The notes beneath the pieces are model-generated. The model made no database searches. It was not told the DNA's origin and saw nothing but the letters and a program-made list of their open reading frames with translations. From Cyanophora paradoxa (lineage: Eukaryota > Glaucocystophyceae > Cyanophorales > Cyanophoraceae): 64,000 nucleotides of DNA. Shown here in pieces: positions 1 to 9,917 of this stretch. The position numbers and the translations under genes are program-made. The stretch is taken from contig QPMI01000233.1 in assembly GCA_004431415.1 (NCBI GenBank), positions 62,001 through 126,000 on the forward strand, in the 5' to 3' direction. Within the stretch, counting starts at the first letter, position 1, and each line of letters opens with the position of its first letter.

Positions 1-1051
1 TGCTGTTTGCGTACCACGCAGGAGAAGTGCTGATTGTGGTGGTCTACAACCCGCGAGAGCTGGGATGGAGCTGTAAGCACTTCCTCGCATTCGCACTCCT
101 CAACTCCCGCACCCCCCTCCGGCCGTCGCTCCCGGCGCCGCCGCTGCCACGGCCACTAGACTGCTATTGGACGTGATGCCAGCCGCCATCGTCGCTCGGC
201 TGCGCGTCGCCCAAGCCCATTTCCCGCGCCCCGGCGGCCGCCGCCCGACAGCCCCACTCCCGCGCCCCGGCGCTGACGCGGCCGTTAGCTACTCGCCCTC
301 TAACGCATTCCCACTCGTCCCGCCGACGCGCGCGCCGGGATCAAATTGCTGACCTCAGCCCGCCCGCGGCAGCGCTCCTGCTTAGCTACGCGTACTGCGC
401 AACGATGGCGGTCGCGATGATCGAGTTCTGGATCGAGGCGTACTTCTTCCCTTGGATGAAAGGCGGCGCGTGGCTCTTCTGGGCCGGCCTCGCCGCGATG
501 GTTTCCGGCGACGTGCTCCGCAAGGCGGCGATGGTCACCGCGCAGCACAACTTCACGCACGCCATTGCGCACTACCGCGAGGAGCGGCACGTCCTCGTCA
601 CGTGGGGCGTCTACCGGTCCGCCGCCCGCCCGGCCCGCGCTCGCCGCGCGCTCCCGCGCTGGCGCACCCGACGCCCGCCGCCCTGCCCCCAGCTACATCC
701 GCCACCCTGGCTACCTCGGTTGGTTCGTGTGGAGCATATCGAGCCAGGTCTGTCTGTCTCTTTCCCGCCTCGAGCGTCGGCCCCGCCCGTCCTTCGCCTC
801 GCCCAACCGGTACCCCTCTTGGCCCGCCCCCAGATCCTCCTCGCGAACCCCGTCTGCCTCCCCTTCTTCGTCTGGGCGTCCTGGAAGTTCTTCGCAGAGC
901 GAATCCCGTACCCCTCCCCCCCTCCCCCCCCCCCCCCCCAACCTGAGACGGTACCCCCAGGTACGAGGAGCGGCTCCTCTCCCAATTTTTCGGCGACGAG
1001 TTCGAGGAGTACCGGGAGCGTACCCCCACCTGGATCCCCTTTATCGAGTAG
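1..1051 (+). CDS. ICMT: Isoprenylcysteine carboxyl methyltransferase (5' end outside window)
   Basis: This gene encodes the ER multi-pass methyltransferase that uses S-adenosylmethionine to methylate the C-terminal prenylcysteine of CaaX proteins such as Ras and Rho GTPases. Five exons join in frame: 1-72 (partial), 373-616, 693-747, 834-907 and 961-1051; phases are consistent and end in TAG. The family's C-terminal signature is clear: TAQHNFTH, RHPGYLGWF, the membrane segment ILLANPVCLPFFVWASW, then RIPYEE and FFGDEFEEYRERTPTWIPFI, which matches the RIPYEE...GIPF ending of ICMT/Ste14. The start lies upstream of the window. The last two introns carry GTACCCC motifs, and intron 908-960 begins with one. 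It converges on the NEK kinase, about 80 bp away. The family assignment is firm; function in this organism is inferred. Confidence 0.93.
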
Positions 1052-1131
1052 GGCGTACTCTGTCTCTTTCCTGCCTACATACGCACTGTACCATTGTACC
1101 GTTTTTCTTCATACCCCGAACTAGAGCGCGG

Positions 1132-4100
1132 CTAGTACTGCCGGGAGTGGGTGATGATGTTGAAGCGGCGGGGCTTGGGCGGGTTGGCGCCGGCGGCCGG
1201 CACGAAGCCGCGATGCGGTGAGGCCCCCCGCTGGTGCTGATCCTCCTGCGGCTGGCCGCCCCGCGCGCCCGCCGCTCGGACCTCCTCGTACGCCCTCCGG
1301 TAGTGCGCCACGTCCTTCGCGATGCCGTCGACGCCGACCATCGGGCCCCGCTCGACCGGCTCGGCCGCTGGGCGCGGGCGGGCGCGGCCGCCCGCCCGCT
1401 GGGGCACTGGCTCCGGGTCCTCGTCGACCGCGAAGGGCGGCGTGGGGGCCCCGCGGGACGCCCCCGCTGCCCCGCGGGCGCCGGGCTCGGGCGCCGGCCG
1501 GCTGCCGCCCGGGGCGCTGGGGCCGGTTCCGCGGCCGGCTGCGCCCTGGGCGGGGGCGGCGCCTCCCGCTCGTACTCGTCTTCGTACTCGTCTGAGTGAG
1601 TGACAGGAGTCAGCTGAGCCGGGTGACGCCACGCCGCGAGAGATGGGCCGCGGGCTCACCGGCGCGCCCCGCGCGGCGCGGCGCGGGCTGCGGCGGCGGG
1701 GGCGCCGCGGCGGCCCCCGCTCGGCGCTGCTCCCGCTTCTCCTGCCACCGCCGCTCCCGCTCGTTCGCGGGCGCTGCAGGCGGGAGGGACGCTGTCGGCC
1801 GAGGGCAGGCCCGAGCGTTCCGCGAAGCGAAAGCGCGCGTACCCGGGGCAGGCTCGTCGTACCCCCTGTCGTCCTCCTCGTACCCGTACCCGTCCCCGTG
1901 CGCGGGCTCGCGCTGCCGCTCCGCCGCCGCCGGCGCGCGTGCGTCGCGCTCGTCCCGTCCGCGGCCACCACGCGGCTCCTCGCGGTAGCCTCCATCGTAC
2001 CCCCCGCGCTCTGCGGCGGTGTGAGCGGGGCCCGCGGGTCGAGGCTCAAGAGAGGCGAGGGGGACGCACCCTGCGGGGCCGGCTCGAGCGGGGGCCTACC
2101 CGCCTTAACAACGCGTACCCGGGAGGGCTCCGGGGGCGCGTCCCACGCCCGCCGGACCAGCGGCGCCGCCGGCTCCGGCGGAGTCTCGACGTGCCGCCGC
2201 CTGTGTACCCCGGCCGCCGGGGGTTCGTCCCAGAACCCGCCGCCCCGCCCGTGGCCCCGGGGCGGAGAGGGCGCCCCGGCCCTCTCGCCTCCGCCGCCCC
2301 CGTCCTCATTGTCGTCGTAGTACTCGTCGTCCTGGGGCGGAGGCGGCGGCGGCGCCCGCGCCGCCCCTCGATCCCGCTCCCGGTCCCGCTCGCGTTCGCG
2401 CGGCGCTTCCGCCGCCGGCGCCGCTCGCCTCGCGCCGGCAGCTCTGTCCTCCATCGACCTCCGCGGGGGCTCCTCGGCGGCGACCGCGGGCCCGCCGCGC
2501 AGGGGCACGGCCCGCACGCGCCCGCGCTCGGCCCCCGCCGCGGCCGGCGAGCGCTCGGCCGCCCGCCCGTTGCGCCCGCGGCGGGCGTCTCGCAGCCACG
2601 CAACGAAGTCCCCGACGGCGGGGCGCCGGTTCGGCTCCGCCTGGAGCAGCATATCCTGAGCGGGGGGGGGGGGGGGGTGCCCGATCAAGCCCTTTCCGCG
2701 CCCGGCTGGGGGTGCGGAACTCACGACGGCGTCCTGCATGATGGTTGAGTAACTGTTGGGGAGGGGCCGGTAGGCTCCCGCCCGGATCTGACAGAGGATC
2801 AGCGGGGTACGAATCGCTAGCGGACTCGTAAGTAAAGAGGGGTACCTTGTTCACGAGGTCGCCGAGAGCGGGTGCCTGGAAGGGGGTCTCCAGCGCCGCG
2901 AGCTGAGAGGCGATTGGTCGGCGGCGGTCCGAACGGGTGCACGAATCGCGCGAAGGGGGGTACCTCGTACAGGATCACGCCAAGGGACCAGACGTCCACT
3001 GCGGGGAGTACGGCTCGGATAACGGGGTCGGGGCCGGGGCCGGGAGGGGGTACGGGTACCTTTCTCGTTGTACGGCTTGTTATCCACCTGCTCTGGCGAC
3101 AGGTACAAAGGCGTGCCTGCGGAGGGGGTACGCATTCAGAGGCGAGCGGTGGTACCCACGAAGGAGCCAAGGGGTGGGGGGTACCGTAGAAGGACGTGAC
3201 GAGCTGAGCATCGCGCTCCTTCTCGCGGCCGACTCCAAAGTCGCCCACCTGCCGGGGGTACGCGGAGCGAGTCGGGAAGGGGTACGCGCGCGTTCTTCCC
3301 GGAAGGGTACGGCACCTTCACGACGCCGTCGGCGGTCAGGAAGACGTTGAGGGACTTCTGCTCCCGGGGGCGAAGCGCGTGAGGGGTACGGGATCGGCGG
3401 CTGGGGAAGGGCGGGGGGCCACGAACCAGGTCGCGGTGGATGATGCGCTTCGAGTGGATGTACTCGACCTGCAGGGGGGTACGGCATCGAACGGGGGCGC
3501 GGGTGGGGAAGCCGCGGAGGGCGCGGCGGCGCACGGCGTTGCAGATCTGAAGGAAGATGCCCCAGATCTCGTCTTCCGACAGCGGCTCTCGGCGCGCCCG
3601 CCGCCTCTGCGGCGCGTCAGCGGCGTGCGCGGGAGGCGGCGCGGCCGGCGCGGCGCGCCTGCAGCAGCGCGTGGAGGTCGCCTCTCTCGCAGTACTCCAG
3701 GACTGCGGGGGCGGCCGGGCCGGCTCGGTGAGCAGAGCGCCGGGGCGTAAGGACGCGCGCGGGAGCGTCTCGCCTATGTAGAGGGAGCCTGCGCCGGGCC
3801 GGGGAGCGCCCAAGTGGGATCCCCACGAGGACCGGTCGAAAAAGTAACCCGTGAAGCTGCGGAATCGCCCTCAGCGACCTCAGAGCGCGGTGCGTGGCTA
3901 AAAAAGGCTACCGAACGATGTTGGGATGGTCTGCGGGCGGGAGCGGCGCGTCAGGGGCCAGGGCGGGGCTGCGAGCCGTTGGAAAGCGCACCGAGCTGCG
4001 AGAGGAGGTTGACTGCGGGGGAAGAGATCAGCGCCGGAGCAACGTGCACAGCCTCTAGCTAACGGCGGCGATGGAGCGGGGTGCGCCGCACCCTCGTGCA

Positions 4101-4370
4101 GGATGTCCTTGTGCTTGCCCAGCTCGGACGCATTCCGCTGCGGCGCATCGGACGCAGCGGGGCGGCGCCGAGAGAGCGAGCGGTGGCACCTGCTTGAGCA
4201 CGACCAGCTTGCCCGTCCGGACGGCCTTGGCACGGTAGACGATGCCCGCGCGGCTGCGAAAGATTTCCTGCGCCCGCGCGTCAACCTGGAGCGCGGCTGA
4301 AGCGTTCACGGCGCACCTGCTGGATGATGAAGTCCTCCGCCGACAGATGCGAAGGCCCTAGCTGCGCCAT
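1132..4370 (-). CDS. NEK-family serine/threonine protein kinase with long low-complexity tail
   Basis: The gene reads right to left from an ATG at 4370 to a stop near 1132. Joined exons give kinase motifs in order: GIVYRAKAV and VVLKQ (4190-4267), DHPNIVR, LEYCERGDL, HRDL plus KSLNVFL (catalytic loop), DFGVGRE, GTPLYLSPEQ, VDVWSLGVILYE, LVNKIRAGAYRPLP and LLQAEPNRRP. The LVNKI...YRPLP segment is typical of NEK kinases, which act in cilia, centrosomes and mitosis. The glycine-rich loop is degenerate (IFRSRAG instead of GxGxxG), so ATP binding may be unusual. One intron, 3703-3773, is GC-AG and most others begin GTACCCC or GTGCG. The tail (about 2650 down to 1132) is rich in Arg, Glu and Pro and ends in a short conserved-looking stretch (DGIAKDVAHYRRAYEEVRA). 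Exon structure of the tail is uncertain. Confidence 0.86.
3703..3773 (-). other. GC-AG intron in the NEK kinase gene
   Basis: On the minus strand the exon ending in SLYI continues as VLEYCERGDL only if an intron starting GCGAGA and ending CCCGCAG is removed. Codon phase (ata g / tc ctg gag) then restores the expected kinase hinge sequence. The 5' dinucleotide is GC, not GT. Confidence 0.7.
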
Positions 4371-4488
4371 GCTCGGCGGCAGTTTGGACAGGAAGCTGAT
4401 TGTACCCCTGCTGCCACCCATCCCCCCAAGAAAACGCAGGGTATTAGGACGACAATTGGGATCGCGCGACCTGCCCGGGGCCGTCCCG
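4371..4488. promoter_or_regulatory. Probable bidirectional promoter between NEK kinase and F-box gene
   Basis: Only 118 bp separates the proposed start codons of the divergent NEK kinase and F-box genes, so any promoter must be shared or lie inside a 5' UTR. I see no TATA box or other named element. The inference rests on spacing alone and depends on both start codons being right. Confidence 0.4.
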
Positions 4489-6580
4489 ATGGAGCGCCCT
4501 GCCACCGCGGTCGAGGGCCTCGCTGCGGGGACGACCAACGGCAACCCGTCGGATGGCAACCGCCCCACCAAGCGCCAGCGCGTGTGCGAGCAGCAGGATC
4601 TCGAGCCGATCGAGCAATCGCCGCTCTTGGCGTTGCCCGACGCGTTGTTCCAGCTGGTGTTCGAGGTGCTGGGCCCAGCCGCGGCGTGGCCTCTGCGCGC
4701 TGTCAGCAGGCGTTTTCGCTGGATCATCAGCGAGCAGCGGTGGAAGGCGCTCGAAATTTCCGTATCGCAGCGCAATGGCAAGGTACACTATCAGGACTCC
4801 TTGCTCCGCCTCGTCGTCGCGCGGGCTTTCAAGCTTGACCGGGGCTGCGCGCTCCGAATCACGATCAATGCGTGCGCGTCGCGCCTCTCTATTGTAATCG
4901 GCCACACACCCCGATCCCAGCGCTGAGCGGCGCCCCCCGGCCCGGCAGGCACGGCGCTCGGCGGATGGCTCGGCTCCCGGATTCGGCCTCGGCCGGCCCC
5001 GGCGACCGCGCCGGGGGGCTTCCGCGCATACCCGGCGTGACCCTGGAGTGCACGGGCTTGATAGAGACCGCGTTCGTGGTCCGCGTCTGCAACGAGGCGA
5101 GCGGCGGCCTCGGGTCCGTCTCGGTGTCCGGCCCCTGCATGTGCACCTTCCTCTCCGGAACTAGCGCCGTCTTCCTCACGTACGCGGCCCTCTTCCCGTG
5201 GTTCCCCAAAGAGCACAGCAGCGTCGACGGTGACGGCGGCGGCGACGGCGGCGGCGACGGCGACGGCGGCGCCGAAGCGGCGGGGGCGGGCGAGGCGCGG
5301 GCGCCGAACGCCCTGGAGTCCGTCGAGGTCCTGTCCGGGCACGAGCGGCCGCGCGACGGCTGCCCCCCGCCGCCCAGCCTCTGGCTTCAGATCCCCTCCT
5401 GGGAGGCCCTCGCCGAGCACTTCCGGTGGCCCGCCATCTTCCCCCACTTCCCCAGCCTTCGGCGCCTCCGCCTACCCCCCGGCTTCGTCATGAGACCCCA
5501 GTCCGCCCCCGCCTTCGCCGCCCAGTTCCCCCGCCTCCAGTCGGTGCGGAAGGACGCCTCTCGTCCTGCTGATCGCCTGATCGATATCGATCGCTGATCG
5601 CCCCCCCGCGCAGGCTTCTCTGACGTTCGCGCCCTGGGTTCCGGTGCTCTTGCGGGCCTTGCCGGCGCTGGAGGAACTCTCCCTCATGGCGGGCCCGCGG
5701 GGCCTGTCCATCTACGACGCCCTCGAGGTCTCCAAGACCCTCGAGGGCATCGCCGAGTGCTTCCGTACCCCCTCTGCCCTCAAGATCATCGACGTCCACA
5801 TCGGTGCGGTACCCCCCCCCCTTCCACGGGCCCCTCTCCGCCCCGGCGCCTCACCCCCCGTCCCAGCGCTCCACGACGAGCCGGAGGACAACGATCAGGT
5901 TCGAGTCCCCAGGGCGCCGCTTTCCGCTTCCTCTCGGGACTCGAGCTCTGAGCGTGCGCCCAGGTCGAGATGGAACTGGCCGGCCTTGCGAGCGTCCTGC
6001 GGGCGGCGGGGACCCGCCTGCGGCGCGTGGATTTGAAGCTTGGCGACTCGCGCCCGCTCTCGCCGGCCCTCGCCGCCACCCTGGGCGCCCTGGCGGACGT
6101 CCCGCAGCTCCTCTCCGTCCGACTCGTGTGCTGCGCCGAGTGGTGCGCCTGGGTCCGGCGCCGGGGCCCCCCTCAGCTCCGCCCCCTCCCCCCGCGGACC
6201 TGCTAAGCTTCGCTCCTGCTAGGGAGCGAGAGCTAAGGACCTTCAGCGCCCTGGCGCCCCTGGGCGAGCGCCTCAGCCTGGAGGTCACGGTCCCTTGGGA
6301 CGACGACGAGGACGAAGCCGACGTCGGGGGGGACGACGCGGGCGTCGATAGCGGCCTTGCGTGCTCCGTGTCCGTCGCCGAGGCGCGGCTGGGGCGGGCC
6401 CTGCGCACGCACGGGGCCCACCTCACCGTCCGGGCGGAGCCGGACGCCACCGAGGACGAGTGCGAGGGGCTGGGGTACGAGCCCTTCTCCGCCACCCCGT
6501 ACGGGTACGCGTACAGCGGAGCCTTCTTGGGCCCTGAGCCCCCGGGGGCGGGGACGGAGCTTGAGGCGCCCCCTGCGTAG
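4489..6580 (+). CDS. F-box protein with leucine-rich C-terminal region
   Basis: The first exon starts MERPATAVEG and, after a basic KRQR patch, shows an F-box-like stretch (LLALPDALFQLVFEVLGP, then WPLRAVSRRFRWII). F-box proteins usually bring substrates to SCF ubiquitin ligases through Skp1. Later exons give leucine-rich segments: FPHFPSLRRLRLPPGF (about 5440-5490), LLRALPALEELSLMAG (about 5645-5695), ELAGLASVLRAAGTRLRRVDL (about 5970-6035) and APLGERLSLEV (about 6250-6290). An acidic linker and GAGTELEAPPA end the protein at 6580. Introns lie near 4880-4960, 5550-5610, 5804-5960 and 6150-6238. An Asp/Gly-rich codon repeat sits at 5228-5275. The F-box call is by eye and the first intron is unresolved. 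A plain LRR protein is the alternative. Confidence 0.62.
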
Positions 6581-7201
6581 TCTAGAGTAGCAGCCAGCCC
6601 TGCGCGTCTGCAGCTGGGAATGCTGTGAATGCATATGCCTCCTCGTCTCTCGACTCAGAGTCTCGAGTAGTCCCTGCCAGCCCGGCGCGCGGCCGGCCGC
6701 GGGCGCCCGACAGCCGCCCGGCGGCCGCCGCTGAGCAGCTGGACGGACGGCACTAGGATTGCAGCGCTTCCCCCCGGCCCCGCTGAGAGCTCCCGAGCCT
6801 GCTCCCGGCTGCCGCGCATGCGCAGCTGCAAGCCTGCAACCTGCAGGCTGCAACACCGGCTGCGCATGCACCGTGGCACGGCCGCCCGCCCGGCGCGGCG
6901 CCGGCGGCCGCGCTCGGCCGCCGGGCGGCGGGCCGCCGGCGGGCGCCGGGCGCTCGCCGCGCGCCCATGCGCGCACACCGTGACGTCATGTGTGACGCGA
7001 CGCTCCGCGCCGGTTCACCCAAACCGTCAAGTCGGCGTCAACATGATCTTGGGGAAGGGGGGGGGGGGAGGAAGGCGAATATTGACCCCCGCCAACACGC
7101 TTGTCCTGACAAGTGTCCTCGACCCAGCAACCCCACGCATAGCAGCCGGAGAACCCGGAGAAACCCAGCAGAGCGCGTTGCTTCACCTACACAGCATTCC
7201 T
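6581..7201. other. Intergenic region upstream of the transporter gene
   Basis: No convincing gene is seen. The stretch is GC-rich and full of short self-complementary words (GCGGCCGC-like blocks, CTGCAG, GCATGC, CTCGAG), notably around 6810-6875. A perfect TGACGTCA palindrome lies at 6981-6988, and a run of 11 Gs at 7058-7068. Confidence 0.5.
6981..6988. promoter_or_regulatory. CRE-like TGACGTCA palindrome upstream of the TauE/SafE gene
   Basis: The exact 8 bp consensus bound by CREB/ATF and many plant and algal bZIP factors lies 214 bp upstream of the transporter start codon. Position is suggestive; activity is inferred. Confidence 0.35.
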
Positions 7202-8887
7202 ATGTCGTCCCTAGCCTTCTTAGCCACGCCGCTGCCCGCGGGTCTCCGGGGCACGCAACTTTTGACATCTGCAGCCGCTCAAACGTCTCTTAGCCACCGG
7301 CAACCGCGTGCCTCGCGGGATCATTCCTTAGTGTCCAGCAAGAGCTCTCTGCAGCGGACGTGCAGCCGGAGCTTCTTCTGCGGGCTCCAGCCTTGCTCCC
7401 TTCAAAGACGAGCCCCGAGGACTTTCAGCGTCGCATTCCCGTCCCAGGCGCAGCTTGCCGTCGCTTCCAACCCCGCCGCGGCACCTCAGCAGCCGTCCAG
7501 CCCTGTCCTCGACCTGGTGCGCACAGAATCTGGTCCTCGGTTAGATGGCGACTTCAAATGCGTGCTGACGCGAGCTGCGCAGGTCCGCAGCAAGGGTGCT
7601 CTGGGGTGGATTCTCGCGGGTGCCTGCATCGGCCTCGTTGCGGGTAAGCCACGGAAACCGCATTCCCCGCGTGCCTCGGGTTGGGGATCACGCGGATCAA
7701 ATTCCCTAACCGCGCTCACCACGGCAGGCATCGGCGGTGCGCTCATTGGCCTTGGCGGCGCATTCCTGATTATTCCTCTAGTGACGGGCCTGCTGAAGGT
7801 GCGCTCGGATGGCGCGATCGCTGCCGTCGTGTCCTGATCGCGTGCCCCGCAGTTCGACCAGCATGAGGCCTGCGGCACCGCGCTGCTGGCTGTCGTGGCT
7901 ACCGCGACGATGGGTGGCTGGACGTATTTCTCGAAGGGTCCGCGCGCCGGCCTCGGAGCGCGCGCTCTGCGCGGCTCCGCTAACCGCGCGCCGCGCGCAG
8001 GGGCCGTCATTCCCATGTACAGCGCGCTCCTCACGATCTCGGCGCTCCTCACGGCGCGCTTCGGAGCGATCGTCGCAAGCCGCATGGACGGCGGGTTCCT
8101 GCGGAGGGCCCTCGGCTGCTGGTGGATGCTGGCGGCCGTGCGCATCGGCTCGAAGGCGATAGGCTTCTCCGCCCGCGCCGCCGCCTCCGCTGGCTCGGTC
8201 AGCCCGCTCGCCCGCGCCACTTTCGGTGCGTCCCCCGCGCCCGCTCGGCCCCCGCGGCCTGCGGCCGAGATTTGATCCGGCGCAGCGACGGCGGGCATGC
8301 TGCTGCGCGAGTGCTGGCAGACGGCGGCAGCGCTGCTGGCCACGGGCGGCGTGGCGGGCTTCCTGGCGGGCCTGCTCGGCATCGGCGGCTCGACCGTGAC
8401 CATCCCCGTGCTGGTCTCCTGCGGGCTCCTTCAGCAGGCGGCGCAGGGCACGGCTCTCGTCGCGATGGTGGTTCCCGCCCTGGTAGGGGCCGCCACCCAC
8501 TTCCAGAGCGGGCACGTCCGCACGGACATCGCGCCGGGCCTCCTCCTCGGCGTCCTCGCCGGCGCCAAGATCGGCGGCACGATCGCGTGCGCGCTTCCCG
8601 AGCGCATCGTCAAGCTGCTCTTCTGCTCCATGCTCTTCTACATCGGCTCGAACATGGCCGGCGTCCGCAAGTTCGGCCGCTTCGTCCTCCGCCGCCTCGG
8701 CTTCCGCCTCGAGAAGACGAAGGCCCCGGCGGAGGCGCCGGCCGCCGCCGCCGCGGCGCCCTCCGAGTCCGAGGAGGACGTCACGCCCATCGACCTGAGC
8801 CTGGACCTGAGCATGGAGCACGCGGAGGTCGAGGTCGCGCCGGTCCTCTCCGTCGACCCCGTCCCGAGCACGTCGCCCCGCCGCTGA
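7202..8887 (+). CDS. TauE/SafE (TSUP) family anion transporter, possibly plastid-targeted
   Basis: Five exons (7202-7643, 7728-7798, 7853-7937, 8001-8225, 8286-8887) join in frame to about 475 residues. The two homologous membrane halves each carry the family's glycine signature: GIGGALIGLGGAFLIIPLV in the first and GLLGIGGSTVTIPVLV in the second. Between them are several hydrophobic helices, including AVIPMYSALLTISALL and ALLAVVATATMGGWTYF. TSUP proteins export or import sulfite, sulfate or organosulfonates. The first roughly 120 residues are hydrophobic at the very start (MSSLAFLATPLPAGL) and then Ser, Arg and Gln rich with few acids, as in organelle-targeting peptides. The tail after about residue 400 is charged and low complexity (EEDVTPIDLSLDLS). 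The start is the first ATG of the frame before this leader. Substrate and location are not shown. Confidence 0.88.
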
Positions 8888-9917
8888 GCTACGCTGCGGC
8901 CGCGGCTTAAAACACCTACCCGTCACTCGTCGTTATTGTTCTATTTTGCTTTTCGCTCTGCATTCGCGCATTTCATCAGAGCAGGTGCTCTTCGATCATT
9001 TCATTAGTTCATAGCCAGCAGACGCACGTTTCTTGTATGATACCCCTTGGCATGTTGACTAGACGACGCAGATAGTTTGGCCCGTGTCCTTCTGCTCGTA
9101 GCAGTGGCTGCGGCCCTGTATACGTAGACCGATCCACCCCACCAGCGCTAGCCGGGCGCAGTCCTGCCCCGCTTCCTTGTATTGCACTTCTATCCCTGTG
9201 CTTGCGTGGTCGTGCAGTTGAGCTCTCCGTGCCCTACCTCGGTTAGGATTAGCATGCTCCGCGTAGAGCGTGCATGTCCGCAGATGACACTCTTGAGATC
9301 GTCGTCCCATTAGGGGTTGCAATTGAAGCAGCGAAGGTGTAGCGTAGCGTTCGTCAGAGTGTTCAGAGACGGTCCCGGTTGTACAGTCGGATTCGGCAGT
9401 CTGTAGTCCTATCTTTCCACACGCATTTTCTGTATGAACCACGTAGATTTCAAGATTCTCACTTCGTAGAAGTCGAGCAGGCCGTTTCTCATCGATGTTC
9501 TAGCCCTTCCGATGATGATCTTTAGCTCTCATGATCAGACACTGGCAGTGCATCGCTCCTTTGAATGCAATTCTGATCATGCCTGATAGCGGGCGGCCCG
9601 GGCCTGCAGCTGCATTTGATCTGCATTGCCTTTTTTTTCTTCGGTGAATTTGATCTCCAATCTGTCGGAGGCGCGGCCCGCGTCAGCTCAGCTGTGGCTC
9701 ACGGCTGTGAGCGAACGTGAGAAGGATCTCGCGATCGCTTCCAACAGCGATCGAATCGAATTCGAAGGCCTAGGCGCAGATTTACTAAGTTAGATCGGCT
9801 GCTTCGCAGCACGACGCGTACACGTTTCGAATTCCGAACTCGGCCTTCGAGCTTCAGCCGAGCAGAGGCGAGAAGACGCTCCGCTGACACGCAGAACCGC
9901 GTGGGAGCGTATTTGCG
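8888..9917. other. Intergenic region with no recognised gene
   Basis: This stretch is less GC-rich than its neighbours. A 127-codon open frame on the minus strand (9059-9442) has no recognisable domain and no splice context. It probably holds the 3' UTR of the transporter and the promoter of the STAND gene. Short palindromes such as CGATCG and TTCGAA occur near 9730-9840. Confidence 0.5.

Noticed and set aside
9059-9442. 127-codon minus-strand frame in the transporter/STAND spacer
   Set aside because: Composition is plausible but there is no domain, splice context or homologue that I recognise.
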